Source: Anaerobutyricum hallii (GTDB lineage: Bacteria > Bacillota > Clostridia > Lachnospirales > Lachnospiraceae). Taken from it: a DNA stretch of 64,000 nucleotides. This document shows positions 18,263 to 27,568 of the stretch, piece by piece. The stretch is from NCBI RefSeq assembly GCF_900209925.1, contig NZ_LT907978.1:1423219-1487218 (forward strand), in the 5' to 3' direction. How positions within the stretch are numbered: the stretch's first letter is position 1; every line of letters begins with the position of its first letter. The notes under the pieces were generated by a model. It was not told the origin of the DNA and did no database searches. It saw only the letters and a list, made by a program, of their open reading frames with translations. The position numbers were made by a program, and so were the translations under genes.

Positions 18263-19021
18263 ATGAAAAATAATAGCGCTTTAGAAAGACTTTATAATGG
18301 TATTATTAAAGAAAACCCTACTTTAGTTCTTATTTTAGGTATGTGTCCTACACTTGCGGTAACAACATCCGCAATCAACGGTGCAGGTATGGGACTTTCC
18401 ACAACAGTAGTATTAATGTTTTCTAATATGATTATCTCTATTCTCCGTAATTTTATTCCGGATAGAGTTCGTATTCCTGGATACATTGTAATTATTGCAT
18501 CCTTAGTTACAGTAGTACAGTTCCTTTTACAGGGATATGTACCAGCGTTAAATGATGCTCTTGGTGTATATATTCCGTTAATTGTAGTTAACTGTATTAT
18601 CTTAGGACGTGCAGAGTCTTATGCAAGTAAAAACGGTCCTGTTTCTTCCTTCTTTGATGGTCTTGGAATGGGTCTTGGATTTACACTGTCCCTTACTATT
18701 TTAGGTGCATTTCGTGAATTACTTGGTGCAGGAACAATTTTTGGAAAAACTGTTTTGGCAGAATCTTTCTATACACCGATCACTATTTTCATTCTTGCAC
18801 CTGGTGCATTCTTTGTACTTGCCTGCTTAGTAGCTGCAAGAAACAAGATTATGAACCGCAAAGTAAAGAATGGCGAAATGGAAGAGATCCCTGCAGGATG
18901 TGGTGACTGCTCTTCCTGTGGTAATACCTGCTGTTCAAGTAAGAGTTTCTTTGATATGTCCGTAGACAATAAAAAAGAAGAAACAAAAACTGCTTCTGAT
19001 GAGAAAGCAGAGAATAAATAG
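18263..19021 (+). CDS. rnfE: Rnf complex subunit E with Cys-rich C-terminal tail
   Basis: Integral membrane subunit (RnfA/RnfE/NqrD family) with about six hydrophobic segments; the conserved half-site GMCPTLAVT near residue 27 supplies a cysteine for the intramembrane Fe-S centre shared with RnfA. 252 residues, longer than the ~200-residue core: after the last membrane helix there is a tail with AGCGDCSSCGNTCCSS, five cysteines in ten residues, then an acidic/lysine-rich end. The extra cysteines could bind a metal cluster; this is inference. AGGAGG precedes the ATG at 18263. Confidence 0.95.
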   Translation: MKNNSALERLYNGIIKENPTLVLILGMCPTLAVTTSAINGAGMGLSTTVVLMFSNMIISILRNFIPDRVRIPGYIVIIASLVTVVQFLLQGYVPALNDALGVYIPLIVVNCIILGRAESYASKNGPVSSFFDGLGMGLGFTLSLTILGAFRELLGAGTIFGKTVLAESFYTPITIFILAPGAFFVLACLVAARNKIMNRKVKNGEMEEIPAGCGDCSSCGNTCCSSKSFFDMSVDNKKEETKTASDEKAENK

Positions 19022-19035
19022 AAAGGGGAAGGATT

Positions 19036-19611
19036 ATGAAAGAATTAATATTATTGATTATCAGTGCAGCTATCGTTAATAACGTTGTACTGAGCCAGTT
19101 TTTAGGATTATGTCCTTTCCTCGGAGTATCCAAAAAGGTAGAGACTGCCGGTGGAATGGGAGCAGCTGTAATTTTTGTTATCACAATTGCTTCTTTAGTG
19201 ACATCATTAATTTATAAATTTATTCTTGCAACACTTGGGTTAACTTATTTGCAGACGATCGTTTTTATCCTTGTTATTGCAGCTCTTGTACAGTTCGTAG
19301 AGATGTTTTTAAAGAAATCTATGCCAGCTTTGTATGAATCTCTGGGTGTATATCTTCCTCTGATCACAACAAACTGTGCTGTACTTGGTGTAGCTTTAAA
19401 CTCTGTACAGTATGGATATAATATTTTACAGTCTGTAGTTTATGGTTTTGGTATTTCTGTCGGATTTACAATTGCTATTGTTATCCTGGCTGGAATTCGT
19501 GAAAAAATGGAATACAACGACATTCCAGAGTCCTGGCAGGGAATGCCTATCGTAATGGTAACAGCAGGACTTATGTCTATTGCATTCTTTGGTTTTTCAG
19601 GAATCATTTAA
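19036..19611 (+). CDS. rnfA: Rnf complex subunit A
   Basis: Integral membrane subunit of 191 residues, six predicted helices, paralogous to RnfE with inverted topology. LGLCPFLGVSKK near residue 24 and the second conserved TNCAVLGVAL carry the cysteines that with RnfE hold the membrane Fe-S centre. It lies 14 bases after rnfE with GAAAGGGGAAGG as ribosome binding site. Confidence 0.97.
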   Translation: MKELILLIISAAIVNNVVLSQFLGLCPFLGVSKKVETAGGMGAAVIFVITIASLVTSLIYKFILATLGLTYLQTIVFILVIAALVQFVEMFLKKSMPALYESLGVYLPLITTNCAVLGVALNSVQYGYNILQSVVYGFGISVGFTIAIVILAGIREKMEYNDIPESWQGMPIVMVTAGLMSIAFFGFSGII

Positions 19612-19626
19612 TTAGGAGGAATAAAA

Positions 19627-20418
19627 ATGAGTATAAGTGGAATTATTCTTGCGGCAGTAGTTGTCGGCGGAACCGGACTTGTTATTTCCATTCTCCTGGG
19701 CATTGCTTCCGAGAAATTTAAAGTGCCGGTAGACGAAAAAGAAGTTGCTGTAAGAGAGTGCCTTCCGGGAAACAACTGTGGTGGTTGTGGTTTTGCCGGA
19801 TGTGATGCCCTCGCTAAGGCAATTGCAGCCGGAGACGCTCCGGTGGGTGCATGTCCGGTAGGCGGACAGCCAGTAGCAGATAAAATTGCTTCAATCATGG
19901 GTGTAGAAGCGGATGCAGGTGAAAAACAGGTTGCATTTGTAAAATGTGCAGGTACCTGTGATAAAGCAAAGTCTAAATATAAATATTCAGGAAATGAAGA
20001 CTGTGTTTCTGCCATGAGTGTACCTGGTGGCGGACCAAAAGCCTGCAGTTTTGGATGTACAGGCTTTGGAAGCTGTGTGAAAGTTTGTGACTTCGATGCC
20101 ATTCATGTAATTAACGGTGTTGCAGTAGTGGATAAGGAAAAATGTGTTGCTTGTGGTAAATGTGTTGCAACTTGTCCGAAGTCTTTAATTGAGCTTGTTC
20201 CATATGCAGCTCCTCACAAAGTACAGTGCAGTTCCAAAGAATTTGGTAAAGCAGTAAAAGAAGTATGTTCAGCAGGATGTATCGGATGTAAGATGTGTAC
20301 TCGTGTCTGTGAAGCAGATGCAATTACTGTTGAAAATAATATTGCTAAAATTGATTACAGTAAATGTACAGGATGTGGAAAGTGTGCAGAGAAATGTCCT
20401 GCAAAGATTATTCTTTAG
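19627..20418 (+). CDS. rnfB: Rnf complex subunit B
   Basis: Ferredoxin-facing, multi-cluster subunit of 263 residues. One N-terminal membrane helix (IILAAVVVGGTGLVISILLG) is followed by the Fe-S domain NNCGGCGFAGCDALA, then a conserved cysteine region and polyferredoxin motifs CVACGKCVATCP, CIGCKMCTRVCE and CTGCGKCAEKCP. It accepts electrons from reduced ferredoxin in the cytoplasm. Last gene of the operon; a strong terminator follows 60 bases later. Confidence 0.97.
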   Translation: MSISGIILAAVVVGGTGLVISILLGIASEKFKVPVDEKEVAVRECLPGNNCGGCGFAGCDALAKAIAAGDAPVGACPVGGQPVADKIASIMGVEADAGEKQVAFVKCAGTCDKAKSKYKYSGNEDCVSAMSVPGGGPKACSFGCTGFGSCVKVCDFDAIHVINGVAVVDKEKCVACGKCVATCPKSLIELVPYAAPHKVQCSSKEFGKAVKEVCSAGCIGCKMCTRVCEADAITVENNIAKIDYSKCTGCGKCAEKCPAKIIL

Positions 20419-20477
20419 TCCGTATAGATCAGACTATAGTCTAGATAAAATGTAAGAAATTTAATAAAAACGAAAGA

Positions 20478-20526
20478 AAAGATGATTTCTCTTAACGAAA
20501 ATGCAAGAGAAATCATCTTTTTTTCT
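20478..20526 (+). terminator. Rho-independent terminator of the rnf operon
   Basis: AAAGATGATTTCTCTT (20478-20493) and AAGAGAAATCATCTTT (20505-20520) form a perfect 16-bp stem with an 11-base loop and a T-run. Confidence 0.93.
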
Positions 20527-20597
20527 TCACATTTTTCCTGTATAGTAGTTTGGAAAAGAAATCTGCTGTTGAAGCAGACAAGCTAGGAGGCTTTCGT

Positions 20598-21536
20598 ATG
20601 GCTTATCAGAAATTTACTGGAACCTATCAGAGTTCAGATCATATAAACAGAATACATTATTATATTTACGAACCAGAAACAGATCTTAGAGCAATCATAC
20701 AGATCGTGCATGATTTTGGAGATTGTATAGAACGGAATGAAAGTTTTATCCGCTTTTTTACTGATCATGGAATTATGGTGTGTGGATGCGATCATATTGG
20801 ACATGGACGTTCTTCCAAGAAAGAAGACTATGGATATTTTGGTGAAAAGAATGGTTGGGCTTATCTGATAAAAAATACAAAAAAGTTAACACATTACATG
20901 AAAAAGGAATATCCGGATGTTCCGTATTTTATATATGGGCATGGCATGGGTTCGTTGATCGTCCGAATGGATTGTATTCATGAAAAGGGAATCAATGGTG
21001 TAATTTTATCTGGAACTAGCGGAAGACGGAAATATTGCCGCAGAAGGCTTTTATTTATCGCAATATTAAAGCGGATTCTGGGAGCACAACATAAAAGTGT
21101 TTATCTTCAAAAAGATTTAGAAAAGCGTTTGAACCATCATTTTCTAAGAGAGAGGGATAATTGTTCGTGGCTTGTAGAAGATGAAAAAGAACGAAAGAAC
21201 TGTTCAAGAATTTACGAAGAATACGTCCCGATTACTGTAGCAGCTTATGAAGATATCTTAAAAATGCTTGCACTTGTTTCTTCTAAAAAGTGGTACCGCT
21301 CTGTAAATATAGAGATTCCGATCATGCTGATTGGAGGACAGGAAGATCCGATAGGTAACTTTGGAAAAGGGATTGAAGAAGTACACCGCTATCTGGAAGA
21401 TAGCTGTCATCGAGTGGAAATGCGGCTTTATAAAGGAATGCGGCATAATATTTGTGATGAAGTAAGGAAAGAAGCTGTATATATAGATATTTTGCAGTGG
21501 ATGAAGCTGCATCTTAATGAACAGTATGAGATATAA
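20598..21536 (+). CDS. Alpha/beta hydrolase lacking the nucleophile serine
   Basis: Serine aminopeptidase S33/monoglyceride-lipase-like fold, about 312 residues. The ATG at 20598 is used because AGGAGG lies eight bases before it; the upstream TTG has no such site. Family signs: DHIGHGRSSK, the nucleophile elbow YGHGMGSL, an aspartate in GGQEDPIG and a histidine in GMRHNIC. In the family the elbow normally reads GHSMG; here residue 116 is glycine (GGC), one base from Ser AGC. Asp and His remain. The protein may be inactive, non-catalytic, or use another residue. It stands alone between two terminators. Confidence 0.75.
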   Translation: MAYQKFTGTYQSSDHINRIHYYIYEPETDLRAIIQIVHDFGDCIERNESFIRFFTDHGIMVCGCDHIGHGRSSKKEDYGYFGEKNGWAYLIKNTKKLTHYMKKEYPDVPYFIYGHGMGSLIVRMDCIHEKGINGVILSGTSGRRKYCRRRLLFIAILKRILGAQHKSVYLQKDLEKRLNHHFLRERDNCSWLVEDEKERKNCSRIYEEYVPITVAAYEDILKMLALVSSKKWYRSVNIEIPIMLIGGQEDPIGNFGKGIEEVHRYLEDSCHRVEMRLYKGMRHNICDEVRKEAVYIDILQWMKLHLNEQYEI

Positions 21537-21570
21537 AAAGAACATTCAAGTCATGAAAATAGAATTATTC

Positions 21571-21608
21571 AAAAAAGCCCTCATAAAATAAAAGAAAGGG
21601 CTTTTTTT
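21571..21608 (+). terminator. Terminator of the hydrolase gene, abutting the next start codon
   Basis: AAAAGCCCT and AGGGCTTTT pair around a 14-15 base loop, followed by seven or eight T. The T-run ends at 21608 and the next ATG is at 21609. Confidence 0.85.
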
Positions 21609-21860
21609 ATGCGTTTTTGGGAACTTGGAAATAAAGATGTGATTAACTGTAAAAATGGTCATCGCCTTGGTTGTGTGGGAGATTTAGAAATTGATGTATG
21701 CAGATTTTGTGTTACAGATATTTATGTGCCTACGGGTGGAAAATATTGCGGATGTATTGGAAAGAAATCGGAATATCGGATTCCGGTTGGAGCAGTAATC
21801 CGAGTGGGAGTTGATAGTATTCTTGTCGATATCGATGAAAAGAAATGTCTTGTAAAATAA
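21609..21860 (+). CDS. YlmC/YmxH-family PRC-barrel protein
   Basis: 83-residue protein of the PRC-barrel-like YlmC/YmxH family, annotated in many Firmicutes as sporulation-related with no defined biochemical role. The N-terminus MRFWELGNKDVINCKNGHRL and GCVGDLEID fit the family. The middle segment holds a KYCGCIG motif and a closing VDSILVDI strand. The start sits immediately after the T-run of the upstream terminator, so the only purine-rich ribosome site (AGAAAGGG, 21592-21600) lies in the hairpin. The source of its transcript is unclear. Confidence 0.75.
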   Translation: MRFWELGNKDVINCKNGHRLGCVGDLEIDVCRFCVTDIYVPTGGKYCGCIGKKSEYRIPVGAVIRVGVDSILVDIDEKKCLVK

Positions 21861-21878
21861 TAGGTTTTCTGTTATAAT
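21850..21878 (+). promoter_or_regulatory. Promoter for nrdR
   Basis: TTGTAA (21850-21855), 17 bases, TATAAT (21873-21878). The -35 overlaps the end of the ylmC-like gene. Confidence 0.7.
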
Positions 21879-21929
21879 AGTCGGCACAATAAATGAAATC
21901 ATAAAAGCTAGAATACTGGAGGATAAGAT

Positions 21930-22400
21930 ATGAAGTGCCCATTTTGTGGATTGGATAATACCCGTGTAATCGATTCAAGACCTGCAGATGATAATTCATC
22001 CATACGACGGCGAAGACTTTGCGATGAATGTGGAAAGCGATTTACTACATACGAACGAGTAGAGATTATGCCTCTCACAGTGATAAAGAAAGATAAAACA
22101 AGAGAACCTTACGATCGTTCTAAGATTATGTCCGGAATTTTACGTGCCTGCCATAAGAGGCCGATATCTGTAGAACAGATTGAACAGATGGTGAATCAGA
22201 TTGAGAATGAACTGTTTAATTTAGAATATAAAGAGATTGAAAGTAAACAGATCGGAGAAGTTGTTATGGAGCATCTAAAGACTCTCGAACAGGTAGCATA
22301 TGTACGTTTTGCTTCGGTATATCGTGAGTTTAAGGATGTAGGAACTTTTATGAATGAGTTAAAGAAGATGTTAGATAGTGGAGAGAACATCCAGAAGTAA
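21930..22400 (+). CDS. nrdR: Transcriptional repressor NrdR
   Basis: ATP-cone and zinc-ribbon regulator of ribonucleotide reductase genes, 156 residues as expected. The zinc ribbon is [17 protein letters not shown] plus [17 protein letters not shown]; the ATP-cone follows from about residue 48 ([15 protein letters not shown]). GGAGG precedes the ATG. It has its own promoter and terminator. No nrd genes lie in the window. Confidence 0.97.
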   Translation: MKCPFCGLDNTRVIDSRPADDNSSIRRRRLCDECGKRFTTYERVEIMPLTVIKKDKTREPYDRSKIMSGILRACHKRPISVEQIEQMVNQIENELFNLEYKEIESKQIGEVVMEHLKTLEQVAYVRFASVYREFKDVGTFMNELKKMLDSGENIQK

Positions 22401-22416
22401 TAACATTGATAAGCAG

Positions 22417-22456
22417 AACAGGTATTTGAGAAAGTATTCTCGATACCTGTTTTTTG
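22417..22456 (+). terminator. Terminator of nrdR
   Basis: AACAGGTATTTGAGAA and TTCTCGATACCTGTT pair with a short loop and are followed by T5. Confidence 0.85.
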
Positions 22457-22529
22457 TTTTAAAAAAAGTTCCGCAAGGATATGTTAGGAGTCTGCCTTTA
22501 TTCCATACTTTTGTAAATGAAAAAAATTA

Positions 22530-22558
22530 TTGCAAATATGGAAAAAATATGCTATAAA
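22530..22558 (+). promoter_or_regulatory. Promoter for comM-dprA
   Basis: TTGCAA (22530-22535), 17 bases, TATAAA (22553-22558), about 55 bases before the comM start. Confidence 0.6.
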
Positions 22559-22617
22559 TAACCTATATTTACAAAATATTACTGAATATACAATAATAGA
22601 AAGTAGGATAGAGTGGA

Positions 22618-24213
22618 ATGGTAGCAGAAGTTTTTAGTGGAATGATACAGGGGATAGAGGGGCAGATTGTACAGATACAGGCAGATATTAGTAATGGGCT
22701 TCCTAATTTTTATATGACAGGATATTTATCAAACGAAGTAAAGGAATCAAAAGAACGGGTTCGTACAGCACTTCATAATATAGGAATCGCATTGCCACCG
22801 AAAAGAATATCAGTTAATTTTGCGCCGGCAGATTTTCGTAAGTGTGGGACTTTTTTTGATCTTGCCGTTGCAGTAGCAATTCTTCTTGCAATGAATCTGA
22901 TCCCGGAAACATATGTAAAGAATACATTATTTATTGGAGAATTATCATTGAATGGACAGATTCGACCGATATCCGGTGTATTGCCAATCGTTGTTTCCGC
23001 TGTAAAGAGTGGAATAGATCGGTGTATCGTTGCGAAAGAGAATATAGAGGAGGCAGCATTTGTAGATCAGATGGAAGTTGTTAGCTTTCAAAGTCTTGAA
23101 GAACTCTATTCTTACTTACGCCATGGGTATATAGTAGACAGACATTCAGGTGAGATTACGCAGCAGAAAGAGGCTGACATTAGAGGAATAGTATGTGTAG
23201 ATGAGAGTATAACAGATAACGCTGCACTGAATTTAGGGGAATGGAATCAGATAACAGATTTTTCTGAAGTGAAAGGACAGAGCATGGCAAAAAGAGCGAT
23301 GGAAATTGCAGCAGCCGGTTATCATAATTTAATGTTGGGCGGACCACCTGGTGTAGGGAAGACGATGCTGGCATCCTGTATATCAGGAATTATGCCACAG
23401 ATGACAAAAGAAGAGATGATTGATACGACCATGATCTATAGTGCAAAGGGACTCTTAAAGGAACGTTTTACCTTAATAAATAAACGACCGTTTCGTGCGC
23501 CGTCCCTTGCAATTACTGCAGCCGGAATGTTTGGAGGAGGAATCGTTCCAAAACCGGGAGAGATTTCTCTAGCGCATCATGGAGTCCTTTTTCTAGATGA
23601 ATTTCCTGAATATGCAAGAGAGATAATAGAAATGTTTCGTATTCCTCTTGAGAATCATGCTATTTCAGTTATCAGACAAGAGAGAACTTTAATATTTCCG
23701 GCGGATTTTCTTTTTATTATAGCGGCGAATGCATGTCCTTGTGGGTACTATCCCATGGATAAATGCCGTTGTACAAGCAGGCAGATTCTCCGATATCAAA
23801 ATAGAATCAGCGGACCAATACTTGACCGTATGGATTTATTTGTACGATGTGAGGAGATTGGATATGATGTACTGACCGCATCCTCTAAAGAAGAATCTTC
23901 TTCCTCTATTCAAAAAAGAGTTTCCGCTGCATGGGTAATACAAAAGGAACGCTTTGCGGAAAGTTCTACGATATTTAACGGACGCATGACAAAAAGCGAA
24001 GTAGAACAGTATTGCCAGTTAGATGCAGAGGGACAAAGACTTATGAAGAAAGCATATTCTGCTTTTTCCCTTACCGGACGTTCTTATTTTAAGATTTTAA
24101 AAACTGCAAGAACAATAGCGGATTTAGAACAAAGTCCGGATATAAGAGCCAGACATTTGGAAGAAGCGTTATATTTTCGTCAGAAAGAAAAGGGGAATTT
24201 GAATGAAAGATAA
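22618..24213 (+). CDS. comM: YifB/ComM-family Mg-chelatase-like AAA+ ATPase
   Basis: AAA+ helicase-like protein of 531 residues; ComM promotes branch migration in natural transformation. The N-terminal Lon-protease-like domain (residues 1-~170) is followed by the Mg-chelatase ATPase with Walker A GGPPGVGKTM near residue 241 and Walker B VLFLDEFPE, then a zinc-like NACPCGYYPMDKCRC and the C-terminal domain. Only GGATAGAGTGG lies before the ATG, a weak ribosome site. Its stop overlaps the dprA start by 11 bases, fitting the DNA-uptake pairing. Confidence 0.93.
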   Translation: MVAEVFSGMIQGIEGQIVQIQADISNGLPNFYMTGYLSNEVKESKERVRTALHNIGIALPPKRISVNFAPADFRKCGTFFDLAVAVAILLAMNLIPETYVKNTLFIGELSLNGQIRPISGVLPIVVSAVKSGIDRCIVAKENIEEAAFVDQMEVVSFQSLEELYSYLRHGYIVDRHSGEITQQKEADIRGIVCVDESITDNAALNLGEWNQITDFSEVKGQSMAKRAMEIAAAGYHNLMLGGPPGVGKTMLASCISGIMPQMTKEEMIDTTMIYSAKGLLKERFTLINKRPFRAPSLAITAAGMFGGGIVPKPGEISLAHHGVLFLDEFPEYAREIIEMFRIPLENHAISVIRQERTLIFPADFLFIIAANACPCGYYPMDKCRCTSRQILRYQNRISGPILDRMDLFVRCEEIGYDVLTASSKEESSSSIQKRVSAAWVIQKERFAESSTIFNGRMTKSEVEQYCQLDAEGQRLMKKAYSAFSLTGRSYFKILKTARTIADLEQSPDIRARHLEEALYFRQKEKGNLNER

Positions 24214-25324
24214 TGATTTTTATTGGTATTGGTTTGCTAATATTCCTGGGATAGGACTGAAAACACGAAAGAAGCTTCTTGAGTATTTTGCACATCCAAG
24301 GTATGTTTATGAAGCTTCAGATTCTGAGATAAAAGTATTTCTTACAAAAAGACAGTGGGAAAGGTTTCCGTTTTCTAAAAACCGGGAGAAATCAGAAAAA
24401 GAAGTTCAAAGATTACAGGAAGAGGGAATCTTTTTTATTCACAGAGAATCTCCTGAGTATGCGGAACGATTAAAACAACTATATATGCCACCAGATTTAT
24501 TATATTATAAAGGAAGGTTTCCTGATTTTTCAAAGCCTGTTCTAGCGATGGTAGGGGCAAGAAAAGCTACTATATATGGAAGGAATATGGCGAGGGAATT
24601 TGCTTCTGAATTAACTGGATACGGTATTCAGATTATCAGTGGGATGGCGGCAGGAGTAGATACATCAAGTCATTTAGGTGCATTGGATGCAGGTGGTTAT
24701 ACCGCAGGAATTCTGGGTGGGGGAATTGATAGCATTTATCCGAGAGAGAATTTTAACTTATATCAGAATGTTTGTAGAACAGGAGGAATCATATCAGAAT
24801 ATAATGTTGGAATTCCTTCACAAAAAGGAATGTTTCCTATGCGAAATCGTATTATCAGCGGAATGGCTGACGGAGTTTTTGTTGTGGAAGCAGGAGAAAG
24901 AAGTGGGTCATTGATTACCGCAGATCAGGGATTAGAACAAGGAAAGGATATATTTGCACTTCCAGGCAGAATTACGGATCGTTACAGTCAAGGTTGTAAT
25001 TATTTGATTAGTCAGGGGGCTACTCTGGTACGTTCCCCAGAAGATATCGCAGAAATTATAGTGAAAGAGGAAAAAATAGGAAATACAAGGCCGAATATGG
25101 AGAAAAAAGAAAGTGAGAATTTTAAATTGCAAAAATTTTTTTGTGAGAATAAAAATGAAGAAAAGATATTCAATCTCATAGATAAAGTTCGACCGGTAAC
25201 TTTTGAAAATCTTTTGGAAAATAGCGATTTTTCTGCCTTTGAGTTACAACATATTCTCATGAAATTTGAATTAAAAAACATAATTTATCAAATAGAACAA
25301 AATGTATACTTGAGGAAAATCTAA
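24203..25324 (+). CDS. dprA: DNA-processing protein DprA
   Basis: Loads RecA onto incoming single-stranded DNA. 373 residues with a SAM-like/HhH N-terminal region (ANIPGIGLKTRKKLL), the Rossmann-fold core (MVGARKATIYGR, ISGMAAGVDTSSHLGAL, GGGIDSIYPREN, MRNRIISGM, SGSLITADQGLEQG) and a C-terminal winged-helix-like domain. The start is inside comM with AAAGGGG before it. With comM it suggests retained competence or plasmid-processing functions; no other com genes are visible. Confidence 0.95.
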   Translation: MKDNDFYWYWFANIPGIGLKTRKKLLEYFAHPRYVYEASDSEIKVFLTKRQWERFPFSKNREKSEKEVQRLQEEGIFFIHRESPEYAERLKQLYMPPDLLYYKGRFPDFSKPVLAMVGARKATIYGRNMAREFASELTGYGIQIISGMAAGVDTSSHLGALDAGGYTAGILGGGIDSIYPRENFNLYQNVCRTGGIISEYNVGIPSQKGMFPMRNRIISGMADGVFVVEAGERSGSLITADQGLEQGKDIFALPGRITDRYSQGCNYLISQGATLVRSPEDIAEIIVKEEKIGNTRPNMEKKESENFKLQKFFCENKNEEKIFNLIDKVRPVTFENLLENSDFSAFELQHILMKFELKNIIYQIEQNVYLRKI

Positions 25325-25334
25325 TTTTTTCTGC

Positions 25335-25363
25335 TTGCGCGGCAAAACGAAATAGTGTATGAT
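25335..25363 (+). promoter_or_regulatory. Promoter for topA
   Basis: TTGCGC (25335-25340), 17 bases, TATGAT (25358-25363), leaving a leader of about 85 bases. Confidence 0.5.
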
Positions 25364-25453
25364 GTATAATTGTTTTATGAAATAGTAAATTTATTGGTGA
25401 TAAAAAACAATAAATTGCAATATAATATTTAAAAGTTAGGAGTGTTTTGGGGA

Positions 25454-27529
25454 ATGTCAGCAAATTTAGTTATTGTTGAATCGCCGGCCAAGGCTAAAAC
25501 AATTCAGAAATTTCTGGGGAAGTCATACAAAGTTGTCGCATCGAACGGACATGTAAGAGATTTACCAAAAAGTACGATGGGCATTGATGTTGATAATGAT
25601 TTTGAGCCGAAATATATTACGATTCGTGGGAAGGGAGATATTCTTGCTCAACTTCGTAAGGAAGTAAAGAAAGCAGACAAAGTATATCTTGCAACTGACC
25701 CGGACCGTGAGGGAGAGGCGATTTCATGGCATTTATATCATGCATTAAAATTGGAGAATAAAAAATGCAGTAGGATTACATTTAATGAGATTACAAAAGA
25801 TGCCGTAAAGAAATCTATTAAGAATTCCCGCGATATTGATATGAATCTTGTAGATGCACAGCAGGCAAGAAGAGTATTAGACCGTATTGTGGGATATAAG
25901 ATCAGTCCGATTCTCTGGTCTAAGATTAAGAGAGGGTTATCGGCAGGTCGCGTTCAATCCGTTGCATTGCGTATTATCTGTGACAGAGAACAAGAGATTG
26001 ATGAGTTCATCTCGCAGGAATATTGGAGTCTGTCAGCCGATATTCTTGTGCCTGGAGCAAAGAAACCCCTGGAGGCACACTTTACCGGAGATAAAAATGG
26101 AAAGGTTGAACTTCATTCTCAAAAAGAAGTTGAAGAGTTAGTAAACAAACTGAAAAATGAAAAGTTTGAAGTACTTTCTGTAAAGAATGGAGAGAGAAGA
26201 AAGAAACCACCGCTTCCATTTACAACAAGTACATTACAGCAGGAAGCATCAAAACGTTTGAATATGTCTACACAAAAGACAATGCGGCTTGCGCAGGAAC
26301 TCTATGAAGGTGTGAATTTAAAAGGAAAAGGAAGTATTGGTCTTATTACTTACTTAAGAACAGATTCGACACGTATTTCAGAAGAAGCAGATGCAAACTG
26401 TCGGGAGTATATCGGACAGCAGTACGGAGAAGAGTTTGTTGGGGATAAAAAGTCAGTAAAGACAACAAAGACCGGAAAGATTCAGGATGCACACGAAGCG
26501 ATTCGTCCAACGGACAGCAGCCTTTCTCCGGCGATGATCAAAGAGCAGCTTCCAAGAGATCTATTCCGTCTTTATCAGCTAATCTGGACAAGATTTGTGG
26601 CAAGCAGAATGGCAGAAGCGGTATACGAAACGACATCTGTTAAGATTGAAGCAGGAGAATATCATTTTAATGTTGCGGCTTCCCGAGTAAAGTTTGACGG
26701 TTTTATGACGGTATATAGTTACGATACTGAAAAGTCTACAATGAATGCTGCCATGAAAAAGATTACAAAAGATACAGAAATCACACTTTCAGAATTAAAG
26801 CCTCAGCAGCATTTCACACAGCCGCCGGCACATTTTACAGAGGCTTCTCTTGTAAAAACATTAGAAGAATTAGGAATTGGCCGTCCAAGTACGTATGCAC
26901 CGACAATTACTACACTTCTGGCACGAAGATACATTGTAAAAGAGAATAAAAATCTTTATATTACAGAACTTGGTGAAGCGGTGAATGATATGATGGAAGA
27001 TGGGTTCCCGACAATTGTCGATGTAAACTTTACTGCAAATATGGAATCTCTTTTAGATAGTGTTGAAGAGGGAAAAGTAAAGTGGAAGACCGTCGTGGAA
27101 AACTTCTATCCTGATATGATACAGGCAGTTGAGAAAGCGGAAAAGGAATTAGAAGAAGTAAAGATTGCAGATGAAGTATCCGAAGAAGTCTGTGAAGAAT
27201 GTGGAAGGAACATGGTCGTAAAATACGGTCCACATGGAAAGTTCCTTGCATGCCCGGGATTCCCGGATTGTCGTAATACAAAACCATACTATGAGAAGAT
27301 TGGTGTAAGCTGTCCAAAGTGTGGAAAAGATATCGTTCTCAAAAAGACAAAGAAGGGCAGAAAGTATTACGGTTGTATCAATAATCCGGAATGTGATTTT
27401 ATGAGCTGGCAAAAACCGTCTGCTGTTCGATGTAAAGAATGTGGCGGATATATGGTAGAAAAAGGAAAGAAGCTTGTATGCGCAGATAAAGAATGTGGTT
27501 ATGTTACAGACAAGGAAGAGGAAAAGTAA
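25454..27529 (+). CDS. topA: DNA topoisomerase I
   Basis: Type IA topoisomerase that relaxes negative supercoils. 691 residues from the ATG at 25454; the in-frame GTG at 25442 overlaps the AGGAG site and is less likely. Toprim domain VIVESPAKAKTI and ATDPDREGEAISWH; catalytic tyrosine in LITYLRTDSTR near residue 300; DAHEAIRPT; three C-terminal zinc-finger repeats (CEECG...CRNTKPY, CPKCG...CDF, CKECG...CGYVTD). Confidence 0.97.
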   Translation: MSANLVIVESPAKAKTIQKFLGKSYKVVASNGHVRDLPKSTMGIDVDNDFEPKYITIRGKGDILAQLRKEVKKADKVYLATDPDREGEAISWHLYHALKLENKKCSRITFNEITKDAVKKSIKNSRDIDMNLVDAQQARRVLDRIVGYKISPILWSKIKRGLSAGRVQSVALRIICDREQEIDEFISQEYWSLSADILVPGAKKPLEAHFTGDKNGKVELHSQKEVEELVNKLKNEKFEVLSVKNGERRKKPPLPFTTSTLQQEASKRLNMSTQKTMRLAQELYEGVNLKGKGSIGLITYLRTDSTRISEEADANCREYIGQQYGEEFVGDKKSVKTTKTGKIQDAHEAIRPTDSSLSPAMIKEQLPRDLFRLYQLIWTRFVASRMAEAVYETTSVKIEAGEYHFNVAASRVKFDGFMTVYSYDTEKSTMNAAMKKITKDTEITLSELKPQQHFTQPPAHFTEASLVKTLEELGIGRPSTYAPTITTLLARRYIVKENKNLYITELGEAVNDMMEDGFPTIVDVNFTANMESLLDSVEEGKVKWKTVVENFYPDMIQAVEKAEKELEEVKIADEVSEEVCEECGRNMVVKYGPHGKFLACPGFPDCRNTKPYYEKIGVSCPKCGKDIVLKKTKKGRKYYGCINNPECDFMSWQKPSAVRCKECGGYMVEKGKKLVCADKECGYVTDKEEEK

Positions 27530-27568
27530 TTTATCTGCATTTGAATAAAAAAAGAGAACTTTAGAAAG

